The translations under genes and the position numbers were made by a program. Source: Akebia trifoliata (Eukaryota; Streptophyta; Magnoliopsida; Ranunculales; Lardizabalaceae). From it: DNA of 64,000 nt. Each line of letters opens with the position of its first letter. Position 1 is the first letter of the stretch. The notes below the pieces were generated by a model. It did not search any database and had not been told where the DNA came from. It was given only the letters and a program-made list of their open reading frames with translations. This document shows, one piece after another, positions 48,832 to 61,438 of this stretch. The DNA is taken from positions 17,161,288 to 17,225,287 of the forward strand of contig CM030717.1 in NCBI GenBank assembly GCA_017979445.1, given 5' to 3'.

Positions 48832-50430
48832 ATGGAGGTGTCATCTACTCTGCCCAACTTGAAAAGGTATGGCATTGTTGATTCTTTCTTGAGTAGTTGG
48901 ATAGATAGCATGGATAATGATGATAGAGCTCGATGGTGCTTGAACAAGTTGGGGTTTACCCTCTCTTTGCCTAAGGTTCCATTGCAATGGGGTTTGATTG
49001 AGGCTATGTTGGGGTATTGGATTCTCGAGCTTAATCTTTTTCGGTTTGGGGTACATGAAATGACTCCCACTATCGAGGAATTTGAAGTATTGTTGGGGCT
49101 TGAGATATCGGGCCCCGTTGTGATTCCACCATTGCGTGATGGATTCCGAAGTGAGGCTTCCGATTTTTTGGGTATAAATCGCAAATTTTTGAAGATTTCG
49201 GATGGCGGATCGATTTTGAAGACAATGTCCAAGTCTTTTTTGATTGGACGCCTCACGGATCCCTCGAAACCTTTGATTCATTTTAACGCTCTCACTTTGA
49301 TGGTTGTGAGTCAACTCTTGTTCCTGGGTGGTGGAGACATCATAGATCTTTCTCTTATTCACGTTGTGCAACAAGTCCGGGAGGGACGTCGGTTGGCTCC
49401 GATGCTTTTGAGCGGAATGTTCCAATCCCTCACGGCTTGTTCTTCTGGTCGTGATCGGACTTTTTGAGGATGTGCTCCCCTCCTGCAGGTAAATTTCATC
49501 TCAGTTTGGATTTAAATTTTAATTAGAATTTACTAGTTTCCCGAGTTTAGAATACTCCTGTTATTGTAGCTTTGGTTCATTGATCATCTGGCTTCAACCG
49601 AAGTGGTTAATCGCCCATTTTGTGTTAACGCTGATCTTGTACTCATGATGTCGAGGCGGGTTGCTCCCTCCATCTTCGGTGGCAAAGAAGAATGGTATTC
49701 TTTTATCGACAACCTTGATGATGAGGAAGTGAGGTAGGTTGGTGCCTTCCAACCCCGAGGGTCCCCCGTGATTGCTTTTGATGGGGCCTGTTTCCTTGTT
49801 TTGATTGGTCTTCACGAGGCAACTCATTATGTACCACTTCGGGTTCTTCGTCAATTTGGCTATGACCAGGGTGTGCTCATCCCGGAGAATTACAATGAGT
49901 TGGTTGGTCCATTGTCGACTGCACTTTTGAGTCGACTTGTAAAAGAATGGGGTCAAATTGAGGTCCTGAGTCGACCCATCTTTGTAGTACACCAATTCCC
50001 GATATACTTGCATTGGATTCGAGAGCTCGTTTCTGGGAGACCATCGGTATCGATAGTTCCTCTGACACGCCCTGGTGCTTCATCTTTCTTTGATTACCGA
50101 GATCGAGTTGAGGAGTCTCAAACTGATCATCGTCGAATTCAGGCTATTTGGATTGAATCCGAAAAGAAGATGCAGAGAGAGATTGCTCGAATGACATCTG
50201 CCCTTGTCTAGTCCGGAAGTAGTGATGGTAATGAAGTGGCTAAGCTTCGAGCTGAGGTTGATGAGTTGAGGGATCGGCTTGCCCAGTGTCCTCATTTTAA
50301 GGACTTTGCAGCATACTTGGTGAGTCGTGATGCTTCAGATGCCGAGAAAGTGATGGTTAGTCAGGCTGCCCGGATCCGTGCTTTGGAGGAACGCCTTGAC
50401 TCCTTTTTTATTTCTCACCACGACGTTTGA
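48832..50430 (+). pseudogene. Antisense gene a (element A): PMD/DUF7745-like protein, two exons
   Basis: Exon 1 is 48832-49488 (219 codons); an 81-bp GT-AG intron follows; exon 2 is 49570-50430 (286 codons and stop). Phase 0, about 505 residues. The start is the first ATG after a pyrimidine-rich leader and is shared with element B. Exon 1 contains WGLIEAMLGYWILELNLFRF and MTPTIEEFEVLLGLEISGP, which I recognise as the conserved core of plant PMD/DUF7745-type proteins. The end of exon 2 is a coiled coil (VAKLRAEVDELRDRL, RIRALEERLDSFF). Stops at 49465-49467, 49735-49737 and 50209-50211 break this copy; element B reads a sense codon at each of these sites. Orientation is opposite to pol of element A. 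Function unknown. Confidence 0.8.
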
Positions 50431-51884
50431 TTGATTGCATTGTATTCGCTCTTTTTTTTGTATTTTCTTTTCCTTATCTGAATGTATGCAAAATGTTGAA
50501 AAATTAATGCAAAGAAAATAGGTTTTGTACTTACTTGGCCTCAGGTATATCTATTATTCTTGAAAACTCGAGATTTTGTTGAATACATCCTAGATTTGTC
50601 GTCATTGGCCAAAATAGTAGTTTTGAAATGTAATTTTGTGAAATGTCTTTATCAAATGAGTACGATAAATTTAGAGTTTGTAAAATCTTTGGTTGTGACG
50701 ATTTTGGTATTTTTGCCTAACATGGGGGATGCAGATGTCAATTATTCTCTTAGTTCCTTTAGAGTCAATCCCAGTGCCCTGGTATCGGAAGGTCGTTATC
50801 TTGTTTGGACCTCGGGATTTTGGATGGATTTTGCCGTTCACAGTTTATACTCTTGTGGGTCAGGAGTTTTTCTTTTTGTTTACCCTTATTACCCCTGGTG
50901 CCAGTTACGGTTTTCACCAGACCCGATTTCCACATTTTTGGGCATCGACGTCCTTTTTAGGATTTTCATCGTGCCGGTGGCTTTGATCTTGGCATAGTCT
51001 GATTCTTTTACTCATAGCGCCCTTTCGGGTTTTCACTATGCCCTTTCAGACTATGCTTGTATCTTTAGATTTTTACATTACAATTCTGTTTGGAGTTTCT
51101 GTGTCTCTGTGGCTTGGTGACTCAAGTTGAGCTACGAGATCGGCGACTCTACTCTTGTAGTGATACTCTTTCTCGAGTAATAGATCTAGATTCCCCTCTC
51201 GAGTTTGCTGATGACTATTCGTAGTTCGACAACTCAAGTTGAGCCGCAAGATCGGCTACTCTACACTTCGAGTACTCTTTTTTTTTGAATATCCGACCTG
51301 GGTTCCCCTCTCGAGTCTTCCAACGACTAATAAGACTTTGGAGGTCCGGACCAAGTCGCAAGATCATTGATGCTGTCATTGTCATTGTGTTGCCCTAGAA
51401 CGTTCCCTGATCGAAAATGAATTTTGTTGGGACGAAACGTTGGCCTCGACTAATGGTGGTGGAAGGTTACAAAAAGATTAAGGTCTGGATGGATTTATAG
51501 TGTTTTAGAAATGGGGTTTGTCTATTTTTGTTTCGAAAAGGTGATCTGCATCTCCTCCCAGCGTCTCTCGAACTTGTTTAGGCTGGAGATTTGGGTCGAG
51601 CTCAGATCAAGTGTCTGAGTTTTTTTTTTTGACCTTTTTGATTTTTTTGTATTTTTAGCCGTTCACAGTTTATCCTCATGCGGACCAGGAGTATCTTGAT
51701 GTGTTCTTCTTGATTTTTCTTTTCTTCTGTCTCTCTTGTTATTGTTATTTTTTTTTTGTATTATTTTGTAGTTGTTGACTCGCCCCAGTCTTAGGTTATG
51801 AAATGAACGTGATGACTCAAAAAGGCTGACTAGGGTTGGATAGTTTGTTTGGGATAACAAAGATGGCCTTTCGTCATCTAAGGG
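50431..51884. other. Spacer between antisense gene a and pol (element A)
   Basis: About 1.45 kb between the two tail-to-tail genes, with no convincing coding sequence. It contains a direct repeat of GCCGTTCACAGTTTAT...CAGGAGT at about 50833 and 51658, and a diverged ~110-bp tandem pair (ACTCAAGTTGAGC, AAGATCGGC, CCCCTCTCGAGT) at about 51115-51330. The corresponding spacer in element B is 60010-61438. Confidence 0.75.
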
Positions 51885-53680
51885 TCAGATCTCAAGCGTA
51901 GTATTTTTGACAGTGTCAGCATTGATCAGTTGCGGGAAGACTTGTCCGTCCATCTCCGTAAAGATCAGAGCCCCTCCTGTCATCACCTTTTTCACGATAA
52001 ATGGTCCCTCATAATTCGGTCGAAACTTTCCTCTAGCGTCTTCTTGGATTGGTAGATTCTTCTTCAACACAAGGTCTCCTGGCGAGAAATCCCTAGGCTT
52101 GACTTTCTTGTTATAGGCACGAACTATTCGTCTCTGATAAATTTGCCCATGGTAGATGGCTGCGAGGCGTTTTTCCTCTATCAAATTCAGTTGATCAAAC
52201 CGGGCTTGAATCCATTCTGTTTCATCTAACTCTGCTCTTTCAATATTCGGAAAGAAGGAATCTCAACCTTTACGGGTAGGACTGCTTCCATTCCGTAGAC
52301 CAATGAATATGGAGTTGCCCCAATCGAAGTTCTGAACGAGGTTCGATAGGCGTGCAGTGCAAAAGGTAGCATGTCGTGCAAATCTCTGTACGTGACTACC
52401 ATCTTCTCGATAATTTTCTAGATATTCTTGTTGGCTGCCTCAACTGCCCCATTCATCTTAGGCCTGTAGGGTACAGAGTTGTGATGAGTAATCTGGAAGT
52501 CTTTGCACATTTTGACCATATCTTTGTTCTTGAAGTTCTTAGCATTATCAGTCACTAGCTCGCTGGGAAGCCCATATCTGCAGACAATGTTATTCTTGAT
52601 AAACTTCAGGACATTACTTTTAGTGACGTTGGCATATGAAGCAGCTTCTACCCACTTGGTGAAGTAGTCGATAGCCACTAAGATGAAGTGATGCCCATTT
52701 GTAGCTTTTGGTGAGATCGGCCCGATGACGTCCATTCCCCACAGTGAGAAAGGCCAAGGAGTGGTCATATTATGTAGCTCTGAAGGTGGAGCATTGATCT
52801 TGTTGGTGTAGATTTGGCATAGATGACATTTGCGAACATGCTGATAGTAGTCACTTTCCATTGTCGACCAATAGTACCCCATCCGCATGATCTTCTTTGC
52901 TAGCATGTGGCCATTCATGTGAGGTCCACAGACTCCCCCATGTACAGTCTCGATTAATCGTTTTGCTTCTGTTTCTGCCACACACTGAAGCAAGACCTCA
53001 TGGTGTGATTTTTTATATAGAATGCCATTGCTGATGAAGAATTGTCCTGCTAATTTCTGAATGGTTCTGCGATCATTTGATGTTGCATCTGTGGGAAGGG
53101 TTCTATCTTTGAGATATGCCCTGATATCCGAGTACCAAGGCTTTTCTTTAGGTTCTTCTACTTCGACGGGTAGACAATAGGTTGGCTCGTCCTGAATTCC
53201 AATCTCAATCTGGTCGATAACCAGATCTTCTGAGATACTAATTATGGAAGTAAGAGTAGCTAGTGCGTCGGCGAATTGGTTTCTAGATCTAGGCATGTAG
53301 GTGAATGAGATTCTGTCAAAGTGTGAGCTTAGTTCCTCTAGATACTCATGGTAAGGGACCAGTCTCTGTTCTTGAGTTTTCCATTCTCCAGTCGTCTGAT
53401 AGACTACCAAGCTTGAATCTCTGAAAACATCAATCTCGTCTAACTCGAGATCTAATGCTGCTTTTAAGCCTGCTATGCATGCTTCGTATTCGGCTTCGTT
53501 GTTGGAGCATTGAAATTTCAATCTGATTGTGATCGGTATATGAGACCCATCTGGTTTAATCAAAATTGCCCCTATTCCGTTTCCTTTCTATTAGCTACTC
53601 CATCAAAGTACATTTTCCAGCCTGGTTCTTCGTTATCATCTTCATTTTCGATCTCGACAAATAGTATGGTTTCATCTGGG
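51885..53680 (-). pseudogene. Second RNase H and integrase (element A)
   Basis: The minus-strand order is: MYFDGVAN (start of the archaeal-type RNase H, about 53620); NNEAEYEACIAGLKAALDLE; YMPRSRNQFADALATL; an HHCC zinc region with VHGGVCGPHMNGHM and CHLCQIY; the integrase core with GMDVIGP, LVTDNAKNF and MNGAVEAANKN (the D, D and E positions present); and a C-terminal GPF module with NYEGPFIVKKV. One-base deletions near 53586, 52235 and 51895 and a stop near 52404 break it. Having two RNase H domains, one before integrase, is diagnostic of the Tat/Ogre lineage. Confidence 0.92.
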
Positions 53681-55093
53681 AAGTTTGTCTTTAATGGCTC
53701 ATAATCAGGCAATGGGTGCTTGGCAAGGTGGTCAGCGATGGCTTGTCCTTTGATGGCTTTTTGGGTGGCATAAGCGATGTCAAACTCAGATAACAACAAT
53801 TGTCATTTCGCTGTGCGGCCTGTTAGTGCTGGTTTTTCGAATATGTACTTCAGGGGGTCCATTCTGACGATAAGCATAGTCGAGTAGCTGAGCAAATAAT
53901 GACGTAGTCGTTGAGATGCCCAAACCAATGCACAGCAAGTCTTTTCGAGTGTCGTGTATTTTACTTCGTAATTAGTGAATTTCTTGCTGAGATAGTAGAT
54001 GGCCTGTTCCTTCCGTCCTTATTCATCATGTTGCCCTAGCACACATCCCATAAATGTTTCTTGCACTGAGATGTACATCAGCAGAGGTCGCCCTGGCGTA
54101 GGGGGGACTAAGACTGGTGGATTAAGCAGATATTGCTTGATTTTGTCGAATGCTTCTTGACAGTCTTTGTTCCACTTCTTCGGCGTATCTTTCCTTAATA
54201 GCTTGAAGACTGGCTCACAGATAGGCGTGAGCTGAGCAATGAAACGGCTAATGTATTGTATCATTCCTAGAAAGCCCCGAACGTCTTGTTCTGTAACGGG
54301 TGCCTTCATTTCCAGGATATATTTAGTCTTTGCCGAATCTATTTCAATGCCCCTTCTGCTGACGACGAATCCCAGTAGCTTGCCCGATGTTGCCCCGAAC
54401 ACGCATTTTGCCGGATTTAGCCTTAAGCTATACTTCCTCAGCCTGTCGAACAATTTCTTTAGATTGGCCAGATGATTTTCTTCAATGCCAGACTTAGCGA
54501 TCATGTCATCTACATAGACCTCCATTTCTTTATGGATCATGTCATGAAATAGTGCGGTCATTACCCGTTGGTAAGTCGCCCCTACGTTCTTTAGCCCGAA
54601 CGGCATGACTTTGTAGTGGAAAGTACCCCATGGTGTGATGAACACTGTCTTTTCTTGGTCTTCTTCTGCCATTTTTATCTGGTTGTAGCCTGAGAAGCCA
54701 TCCATGAATGAGAACATGCCGTGCCCTGTTATACTATCGACTAGAGTGTCGATGTGTGGAAGTGGAAAATCATCCTTAGGGCTGGCCTTATTCAAGTCTC
54801 GATAGTCAACACACATGCGTACCTTCCCGTCCTTCTTAGGTACTGGTACAATGTTAGCTAGCCATTCCGGGTACGTGGAGACTGCAAGAAATCCTGCTTC
54901 GAATTGCTTCATGACCTCATCCTTGACCTTGAGGGTCCATTCAAGTTTCAGTCTTCTTAGTTTCTGTTTGATTGGCTTACTTCCAGAAGTAATGGGTAGT
55001 TTGTGGACGACCAGATATGTATCTAAACCTGGCTTGTCCCTGTATGACCATGCGAAGACGTCTTCATATTTTCGTAGGCATTCGACCATATCT
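53681..55093 (-). pseudogene. Reverse transcriptase and first RNase H (element A)
   Basis: The ORF from 55089 down to 54019 contains LRKYEDVFAWSYRDKPGL, KKDGKVRMCVDYRDLNKASP, FMDGFSGYNQIKM, FGLKNVGATYQRVM and the catalytic EVYVDDMIAKS; all RT core motifs are present. RNase H follows with stops at 54016-54018 and near 53803. It copies the genomic RNA into cDNA in virus-like particles; here it is inactive because of the stops. Same lineage as element C. Confidence 0.93.
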
Positions 55094-55872
55094 TCTTTCT
55101 GCTATGACGATAACAAGGTTCCGATCTTGACAATTCGTGGGTCCTCTTCGGTACCAAGATTGATTGAGTCTGTATCCTCGATGTTTGGCTGAACACCTCT
55201 TTCATGACGTTCTACCAAATCTTTGATTTCTTTGGGTGGGTATTCCATTTCATCCTCAGACTCTTCTTCTATCCCCATGAGGTCGAAGTCGAGTTCAAGA
55301 TCGAAATCATACTCGTCCCTTTCAAATTCTATTTTATCTGTGTACTCATTTGATGAAGACAGATCCCTTGAAAACTCTTTTTTTGGTTTTTGGAAAATAT
55401 CTATTTTTTTGTAATTTTGAAAGCTTTTTGATTTTTTTGATTTTTGAGAAATTTTTTATTTTTTTGATTTTTGAGAAATATTTGTTTTTTTGTGATTTTC
55501 CGGATACCTGAAATAAGAAGAACAATCATGCAAACTTGTTAATAAAGATAAAGAGCCCCCAAAACAGTCTTTACCCGAGGACGAGGGCTCGTTATGATCC
55601 TCGGGTAAATTGATGTCGTCTAATGGCATTTTTTTTGAGGTCTCGACAGCCTCAAGAGTTAATGGGAATTCTTTCCAGTTGTGCAATGTCTCCCCTTCTC
55701 TGAGGGGGCGGATGAGATGAGCAAGTGATTCGTTGGATGATTTGGTTGGTGGTTCGGAGATGACCATGATCTCCGATTGATTGTTGTCAGGTTGGGGCAT
55801 AGTTCTTCCAAAACTTGGTGGGATGATGACTGATGCCCAGTCAATACCCGATGAAAATGGTGAGTGGTTCTC
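55094..55872 (-). pseudogene. Linker between protease/G-patch and RT (element A)
   Basis: Continuous with protease and RT in one frame except for three stops: near 55875, near 55456 and at about 55103. It contains an acidic stretch and a very Lys/Asn-rich segment (55380-55500), and YFR followed by a possible 5' splice site (CAG then GTATCC, 55508/55507). Element C lacks about 860 bp here. Confidence 0.7.
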
Positions 55873-57222
55873 CTAGTTGGTAGTGACCTCCACTTTAATG
55901 GATTTTGAAGTGGTTTCTAATGGACCCTCATCGGAATCCCCATTGAATAGAACATCAATGCCTTCTTCGAAGGATGATTGGGACTCTACGATTGGGTCTT
56001 CTTGAATGTGCAATGGTTCAGGGTTTACCATTTTTGGCTTTTTTGCTGATGGCAGTTCTGATAAGTCGTCAGGTCTGATATGGGACTTCGGGAAGCTAAC
56101 ACTGATGTGAGGAACTCGACCCAGATTCCAGATGTTCGGCTCACGGTTTTGCTTTCTTGCTAGCCGAAGCTCCTTTTTCTTGTCATTCATTTCTGTAATA
56201 TCCCTCTTTGTGGGTCTAAACCCTAGACCAACGTAAGGAATGTGCTTCCTGGCTTCAACCGGTGTACCTCTTCCTCTTCCTCCCGGCCCCAACCCTTGCT
56301 TGGGTCGGTATCCCGATCTTTTCAAGACCCGACCAACCATAAGGTTCACTCTTGATAGCTTTGCCCTTACCTTTTCCTTCCCCTTCTCGATGTGATTGAC
56401 AGCTGCGAATTGGTACGAATGGTAGAGTGATTTATCCTTCGTCATCTCTATATCAATGAATGGCACATCTGGAGCTTTCCCAGCTGGAATAAGGTTCTCT
56501 GCCAATACCGATATCATCCTCTGCCCCATGATAAATTTGACTCTTTGGTGCAACGAAGAAGGTACAACTCCGGCAATGTGAATCCAAGGTCTGCCCAGTA
56601 ACAGGTTGAATGTCGTTGGTATTTCCATGACTTCAAATGTTATTTCGAAGGTGCAAGGACCTATTGTGATAGGTAAATCCACCTCTCCCAGGGAATCCCT
56701 TCTCGAACTGTCGAAGCCTCGGACAACCTTATTATTGGGTTTCACATATGACCAATCAGCGTTGAGTTTCCGGAATGTTTCAAGTGGACAGACGTTAAGC
56801 GTTGAGCCATTATCAATCAATACTCTGGCGACCATCATGCCCTTGCATATGACCATGACGTTTAGTGGTTCGACATGCCCCGTCCCCTCAGGCGTGAATT
56901 CATTCTCTGTGAAAATGATAGGATTGGGGGCCATGATCTGGCTGACTGTTTGTTCCAACTGTGATGGTGTCGTGGTTGAAGGTACATGTGATTTTCCCAG
57001 AACTCTCAACAGTGCCTCCTGGTGCTCTTCTGATTTTTGCATCAGTCCCAGGATACTAATCTGAGCTGGCTGTTTGTTTAATCTGTCCACTACATTATGC
57101 TCGCTCTTGAGGATGAGCTTAACGAAGTCTGCAGCTTTCTTGTCGGTGACCTTCGCCTTTTCTTCTATTTTCTCCTCCTTATACAGCTTACCCTTCCCTT
57201 TTGCTTTTCTTTTTTTCTTCAC
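55873..57222 (-). pseudogene. Protease and G-patch (element A)
   Basis: Lys-rich start, KAADFVKLILKSEHNVVDRL, then retropepsin-type VLIDNGSTLNVCPL with the catalytic Asp retained, LLLGRPWIHIAG, and a G-patch GYRPKQGLGPGGRGRG (about 56280-56330). It is the longest undamaged part of the element (about 449 codons). It shifts frame relative to gag at an A-rich run near 57215. G-patch motifs bind RNA or RNA helicases in other proteins; in this lineage one sits after protease. Confidence 0.92.
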
Positions 57223-58208
57223 TTATCCCTCCTTCCATTGTCTCTTCGATTTCTGCCCCACTGTTTTCTCTATTTCCCGGCAAGTTTTGGCATTTTCCTA
57301 CCCTTATCATATGGTCGATGTCCGCCACTATTGTTTCTTTCATTGTTTCAACCCCTGAAGTTGTGGTGATAGTGGTCTCATAGCTCCAAGGAACCGCCTG
57401 TTTGGAGCTATAGGGGAATGGTTTAGGTGAACGTATGATCATGGGGGGTGGATCGGGTTTCATATTGAGGATGAGGGGTGGTGACGACGTTGTAGAGGTA
57501 GTGGTGGTGTATGGAGTGACAAGTGGTGGACGTGGGGATGGGACGTAGGGTACGTGAAGGAGAGGTCGAGTTGATCCTTGTGAATATGGCGGTGTACATA
57601 GTATAACAAGGGGAGGTCGGGTTGGACTTTGATGGTTGGATGATCCACAAGGTATGACTAGAGGTGGTCGAGTAGCAGCATTTTGATGAGTGGGATGGAT
57701 GGTAAGGTAGGCCATTCTGAGAGGAAATTGTAGATTTGGAGGTGGATTGGTTGTGTAGTGGTTGACTGTGTTAACTGACGATATCTTTGGCTCCTGGGTT
57801 AAATGAACCCTAATTTTTGCCCCTACTGGTGCTATCAGATCGGAAGGTTTGAAGTTGAGCTCTCCGCAGATGACATTTACCCTATTCCCACTCTCCTCTC
57901 CATTGTGAGTAGGTAGAGGGTTTTGATTGACATTTTGTTGCTGGGGCGGGTTGGCAGGCCCATCTAGGATTAGGGCCTTTTTATCAATTAGGTTCTGTAC
58001 TTGATGCTTGAGCTGCCAGCATTGGTCCGTAGAGTGGCCTGGTGCACCCATGTGGAATTCGCAGAATAAATTGGGGTTGTATCCTGGTCCTTTGGCAGCC
58101 TCCGGATTTGGCGGGCGTTTTGTAAGATACTCACCCCTGAGTAAGAGTGGCAGTAATTCTGATAATGTCATGGGTAACCTGGTAAACACTCTATTCATTC
58201 TGTTGGAA
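57188..58208 (-). pseudogene. C-terminal gag (element A), truncated at an inversion junction
   Basis: Starts abruptly inside gag at 58208 (NRVFTRLPMTLSELLP), with the knuckle CEFHMGAPGHSTDQC and a Pro/Thr-rich region with RPPLVIPY repeats, ending VPWSYETTITTTSGVE and IVADIDHMIRV. The N-terminal half and gag core present in element C are missing because the element is cut at the junction with element B. Confidence 0.92.
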
Positions 58209-58212
58209 AACA
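58205..58212. other. Head-to-head junction between elements A and B
   Basis: Left of here the minus strand reads gag; right of here the plus strand reads RNase H linker (NFPDEAILF). The sequence at the join, AAAACAAA, resembles both parents, suggesting microhomology. Confidence 0.85.
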
Positions 58213-60009
58213 AACTTCCCGGATGAAGCTATACTATTTACCGAGGTGGAAAATGATAACGATGATGAAGAACCAGGCTGGAAAATGTACTTCGACGGAG
58301 TAGCCAATCAGAAAGGAAACGGAATAGGTACAGTCTTGATTAAACTAGATGGGTCCCACGTGCCAATCGCAATCAGATTGAAGTTCCAATGCTCCAACAA
58401 CAAGGTTGAATATGAAGCATGCATAGTAGGGTTAAAAACAACACTAGATCTCGAGGTAGACGAGATTGATGTTTTCAGAGATTCAAGCCTAGTAGTCTAT
58501 CAGACGATTGGAGAATGAAAGACTCGGGAACAGAGACTGGTCCCTTACCACGAGTATCTAGAGGAACTAAGCTCACACTTTGACAGAATCTCATTCACAT
58601 ATATGCTAAGAGCTAAGAACCAGTTCACTGATACACTAGCTACACTTGCTTCCATGATCAGTATCTCGGAAAATCTGGTTATCGACCCAATTGAGATTGG
58701 AATTCAGGACGAGCCAGCCTATTGTCTACCCGTCGAAGTTGAAGAATCTAAAGAAAAGCCATGGTATTCGGACATCAAGGCATATCTCGAGGATCGAACC
58801 CTTCCCTCAGATGCAACGTCAAATGATCGCAGAACTATCCAGAAATTGGCAAGGCAGTTCTTCATCAGCAATGGCATTTTGTGCAAGAAATCGCACCACA
58901 AGGTCTTACTTCTGTGTGTGGCAGAAACAGAAGCAAAACGATTAATCGAGACTGTACATGGTAGAGTCTGTGGACCTCATATGAATGGTCATATGCTAGC
59001 AAAGAAGATTATGCAGATGGGGTACTATTGGTTAACAATGGAGAGCGACTGCTATCAGCATGTTTGCAAATGCCATCTGTGCCAAATCTACGCTAAAAAA
59101 ATCAATCCTCCGCTATCAGAATTACATAACATGACTACGCCTTGGCCTTTTTCGCTCTGGGGAATGGACGTCACCGGGCCAATCTCACCTAAAGCTGCAA
59201 ATGGGCATCGCTTCATCTTGGTAGCCATCGACTACTTCACCAAGTGGATAGAAGCTGCTTCATACGCCAACGTCACAAAAAGCAACGTCCTGAAGTTTGT
59301 CAAGAACAACATTGTCTGCAGATATGGGCTTCCCGGCGGATTAGTGACTGATAATGCCAAAAACTTCAAAAATAAGGATATGATCAAGATGTGCGAAGAT
59401 TTCCAGATTACTCATCACAACTTTGTACCCTATAGACCTAAGATGAACGGAGCAATCGAGGCAGCCAACAAAAATATCAAGAAAATTATCGAAAAGATGG
59501 TAGTTACGTACAAGGATTGGCACGACATGTTGCCTTTTGCACTTCACGCCTATCGAACCTCGTTCAGAACTTCGACTGGGGCAACTCCATATTCATTGAT
59601 CTACGAAATGGAAGCAGTCTTACCCGTAGAGGCTGAGATTCCCTCCCTTCGGATCTTAAAGGAAGCAGAGTTAGATGAAACTGAGTGGATTCAAGCTCGA
59701 TTTGATCAACTGAATCTAATTGAAGATAAACGACTTGCAGCCATCTGCCACGGACAGATCTACCAACGACGAATAGCTCGCGCTTACAATAAGAAAGTCA
59801 AGCCTAGAGATTTCTCGCCGGGAGACCTTGTTCTAAAGAAGATTCTGCCAATCCAAGAAGACACTAGAGGAAAGTTCTGACCGAATTATGAGGGACCATT
59901 TATTGTGAAGAAGGTGATGACGGGAGGAGCTTTGATCCTTACGGAGATGGATGGACAAGTATTCCCGCAACCGATCAATGCTGACACTGTCAAGAAATAC
60001 TACGCTTAA
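58209..60009 (+). pseudogene. Second RNase H and integrase (element B)
   Basis: Begins at NFPDEAILFTEVEND, just before the archaeal-type RNase H, then MYFDGVAN, KVEYEACIVGLKTTLDLE, a stop at 58516-58518, NQFTDTLATLASM, HHCC region (VHGRVCGPHMNGHM, CHLCQIY), integrase core with GMDVTGP, LVTDNAKNF and MNGAIEAANKN, and the GPF end. Stop at 59878-59880, natural end at 60007-60009. It has no frameshift, unlike element A. Everything upstream (gag to RT) is missing. Confidence 0.92.
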
Positions 60010-61438
60010 GAACGGACCCTGAGACGACGAAAGGCCATCCTTGATATCCAGAACAAACTATCTACCTTAGTCAAACCTTTTGAGCCATCACGTTCATTTC
60101 TTAACCTAAGACTGGAGCAAGTCAACAACTACAAAACACTACAAAAAAAAAAGACAAAAGAAAATCAGAGCAAAAATAAGAAATACTCCTGGCCCGCATG
60201 AGGATAAACTGTGAACGGCTAAAAATACAAAAAAATCAAAAAAGTCAAAAAACTCATACACTTGATCTGAGCTCGACCCAAATCTCCAGCCTAAACAAGT
60301 TCGAGAGACGCTGGAAGGAAACACAGATCACATTTTCAAAACAAAAATAGACGAACCCCAAGTCCAACCTAAACCCTTTTTGTAGCCTTCCACCACTATT
60401 AGCCTAAGCCAACGTTTCGTCCCAACAAAAGTCCTTTTTGATCAGGGAACATTCTAGGGCAACACAATGACAATGGCAGCATCAATGATCTTGCGACTTG
60501 GTCCGGATCTCCAAAGTCTTATTAGTCGTTGGAAGACTCGAGAGGGGAATCCAGGTCCGATATTCGAAAAAAAAGAGTACTTGAAGTGTAAAGTAGTCGA
60601 TCTCGCGGCTCAACTTGATTTGTCAAACCACGAATAGTCGTCGAAAAACTCAGAAGGGGAATCCAGATTGATTACTCAAGAAAGAGTGCCACTATAAGAG
60701 TAGAGTCGCCGATCTCGCAGCTCAACTTCAGTCACCAAGCTACAGAGACACAGAGACTCCGAACAGAACTAAAATGTAAAAATCAAAAAATACAAGTGTA
60801 GTCTGAAAGGGCATAGTAAAAACCCGAAAGGGCGCTATGAGTAAAAGAATCAGACTATGGCAAGATCAAAGCCTCCAGCACGATGAAAATCCTAAAAAGG
60901 ACGTCGATGCGCAAAAATGTGGAAATCGGGTCTGGTGAAAACCGTAACTGGTACTAGGAGCAATAAGGGTGAACCATATAAAATAAATAAATAAATAAAT
61001 AAAAAATAACTCCTGGCCCTCAAGAGTATAAACTGTGAACGGCGAAATCCTTCCCAAAATCCGTGATCCAAACGGATAACAATCTTCCAATACTAGGGCA
61101 CTGGGGATGACTCTAAAGGAACTGAAAGGTGATGGACGTTTGTATCCCCCGCGTTTGGCAAAAGCACCAAAATCGTCATAAGCGAAGATTTTACAAACTC
61201 TAGATTTATCATACTCATTTGATGAAGACATTTCACAAAATTGCATTTCAAAACTACTATTTTGGCCAATGATGACAAATCTAGGACTCATTCGATAAAA
61301 CTTCGGTTTTCAGAAACAATAGATATACCTGAGGTCAAGTAAGTTCAAAACCTATTTTCTTTGCATTAATCTTCCAACATTTTGCATACATTCAGATAAT
61401 AAAAAGAAAATACAAAAGTGAGAATACAAAACAGTCAA
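60010..61438. other. Spacer between pol and antisense gene a (element B)
   Basis: About 1.43 kb, inverted counterpart of 50431-51884. It has the same direct repeat (about 60185 and 61009) and the same ~110-bp pair (about 60530-60740). No coding sequence recognised. Confidence 0.75.

Noticed and set aside
56606..57064. Plus-strand frame over the element-A protease
   Set aside because: Antisense shadow of conserved protease coding sequence; similar shadows appear at 16734-17366 and 39980-40609.
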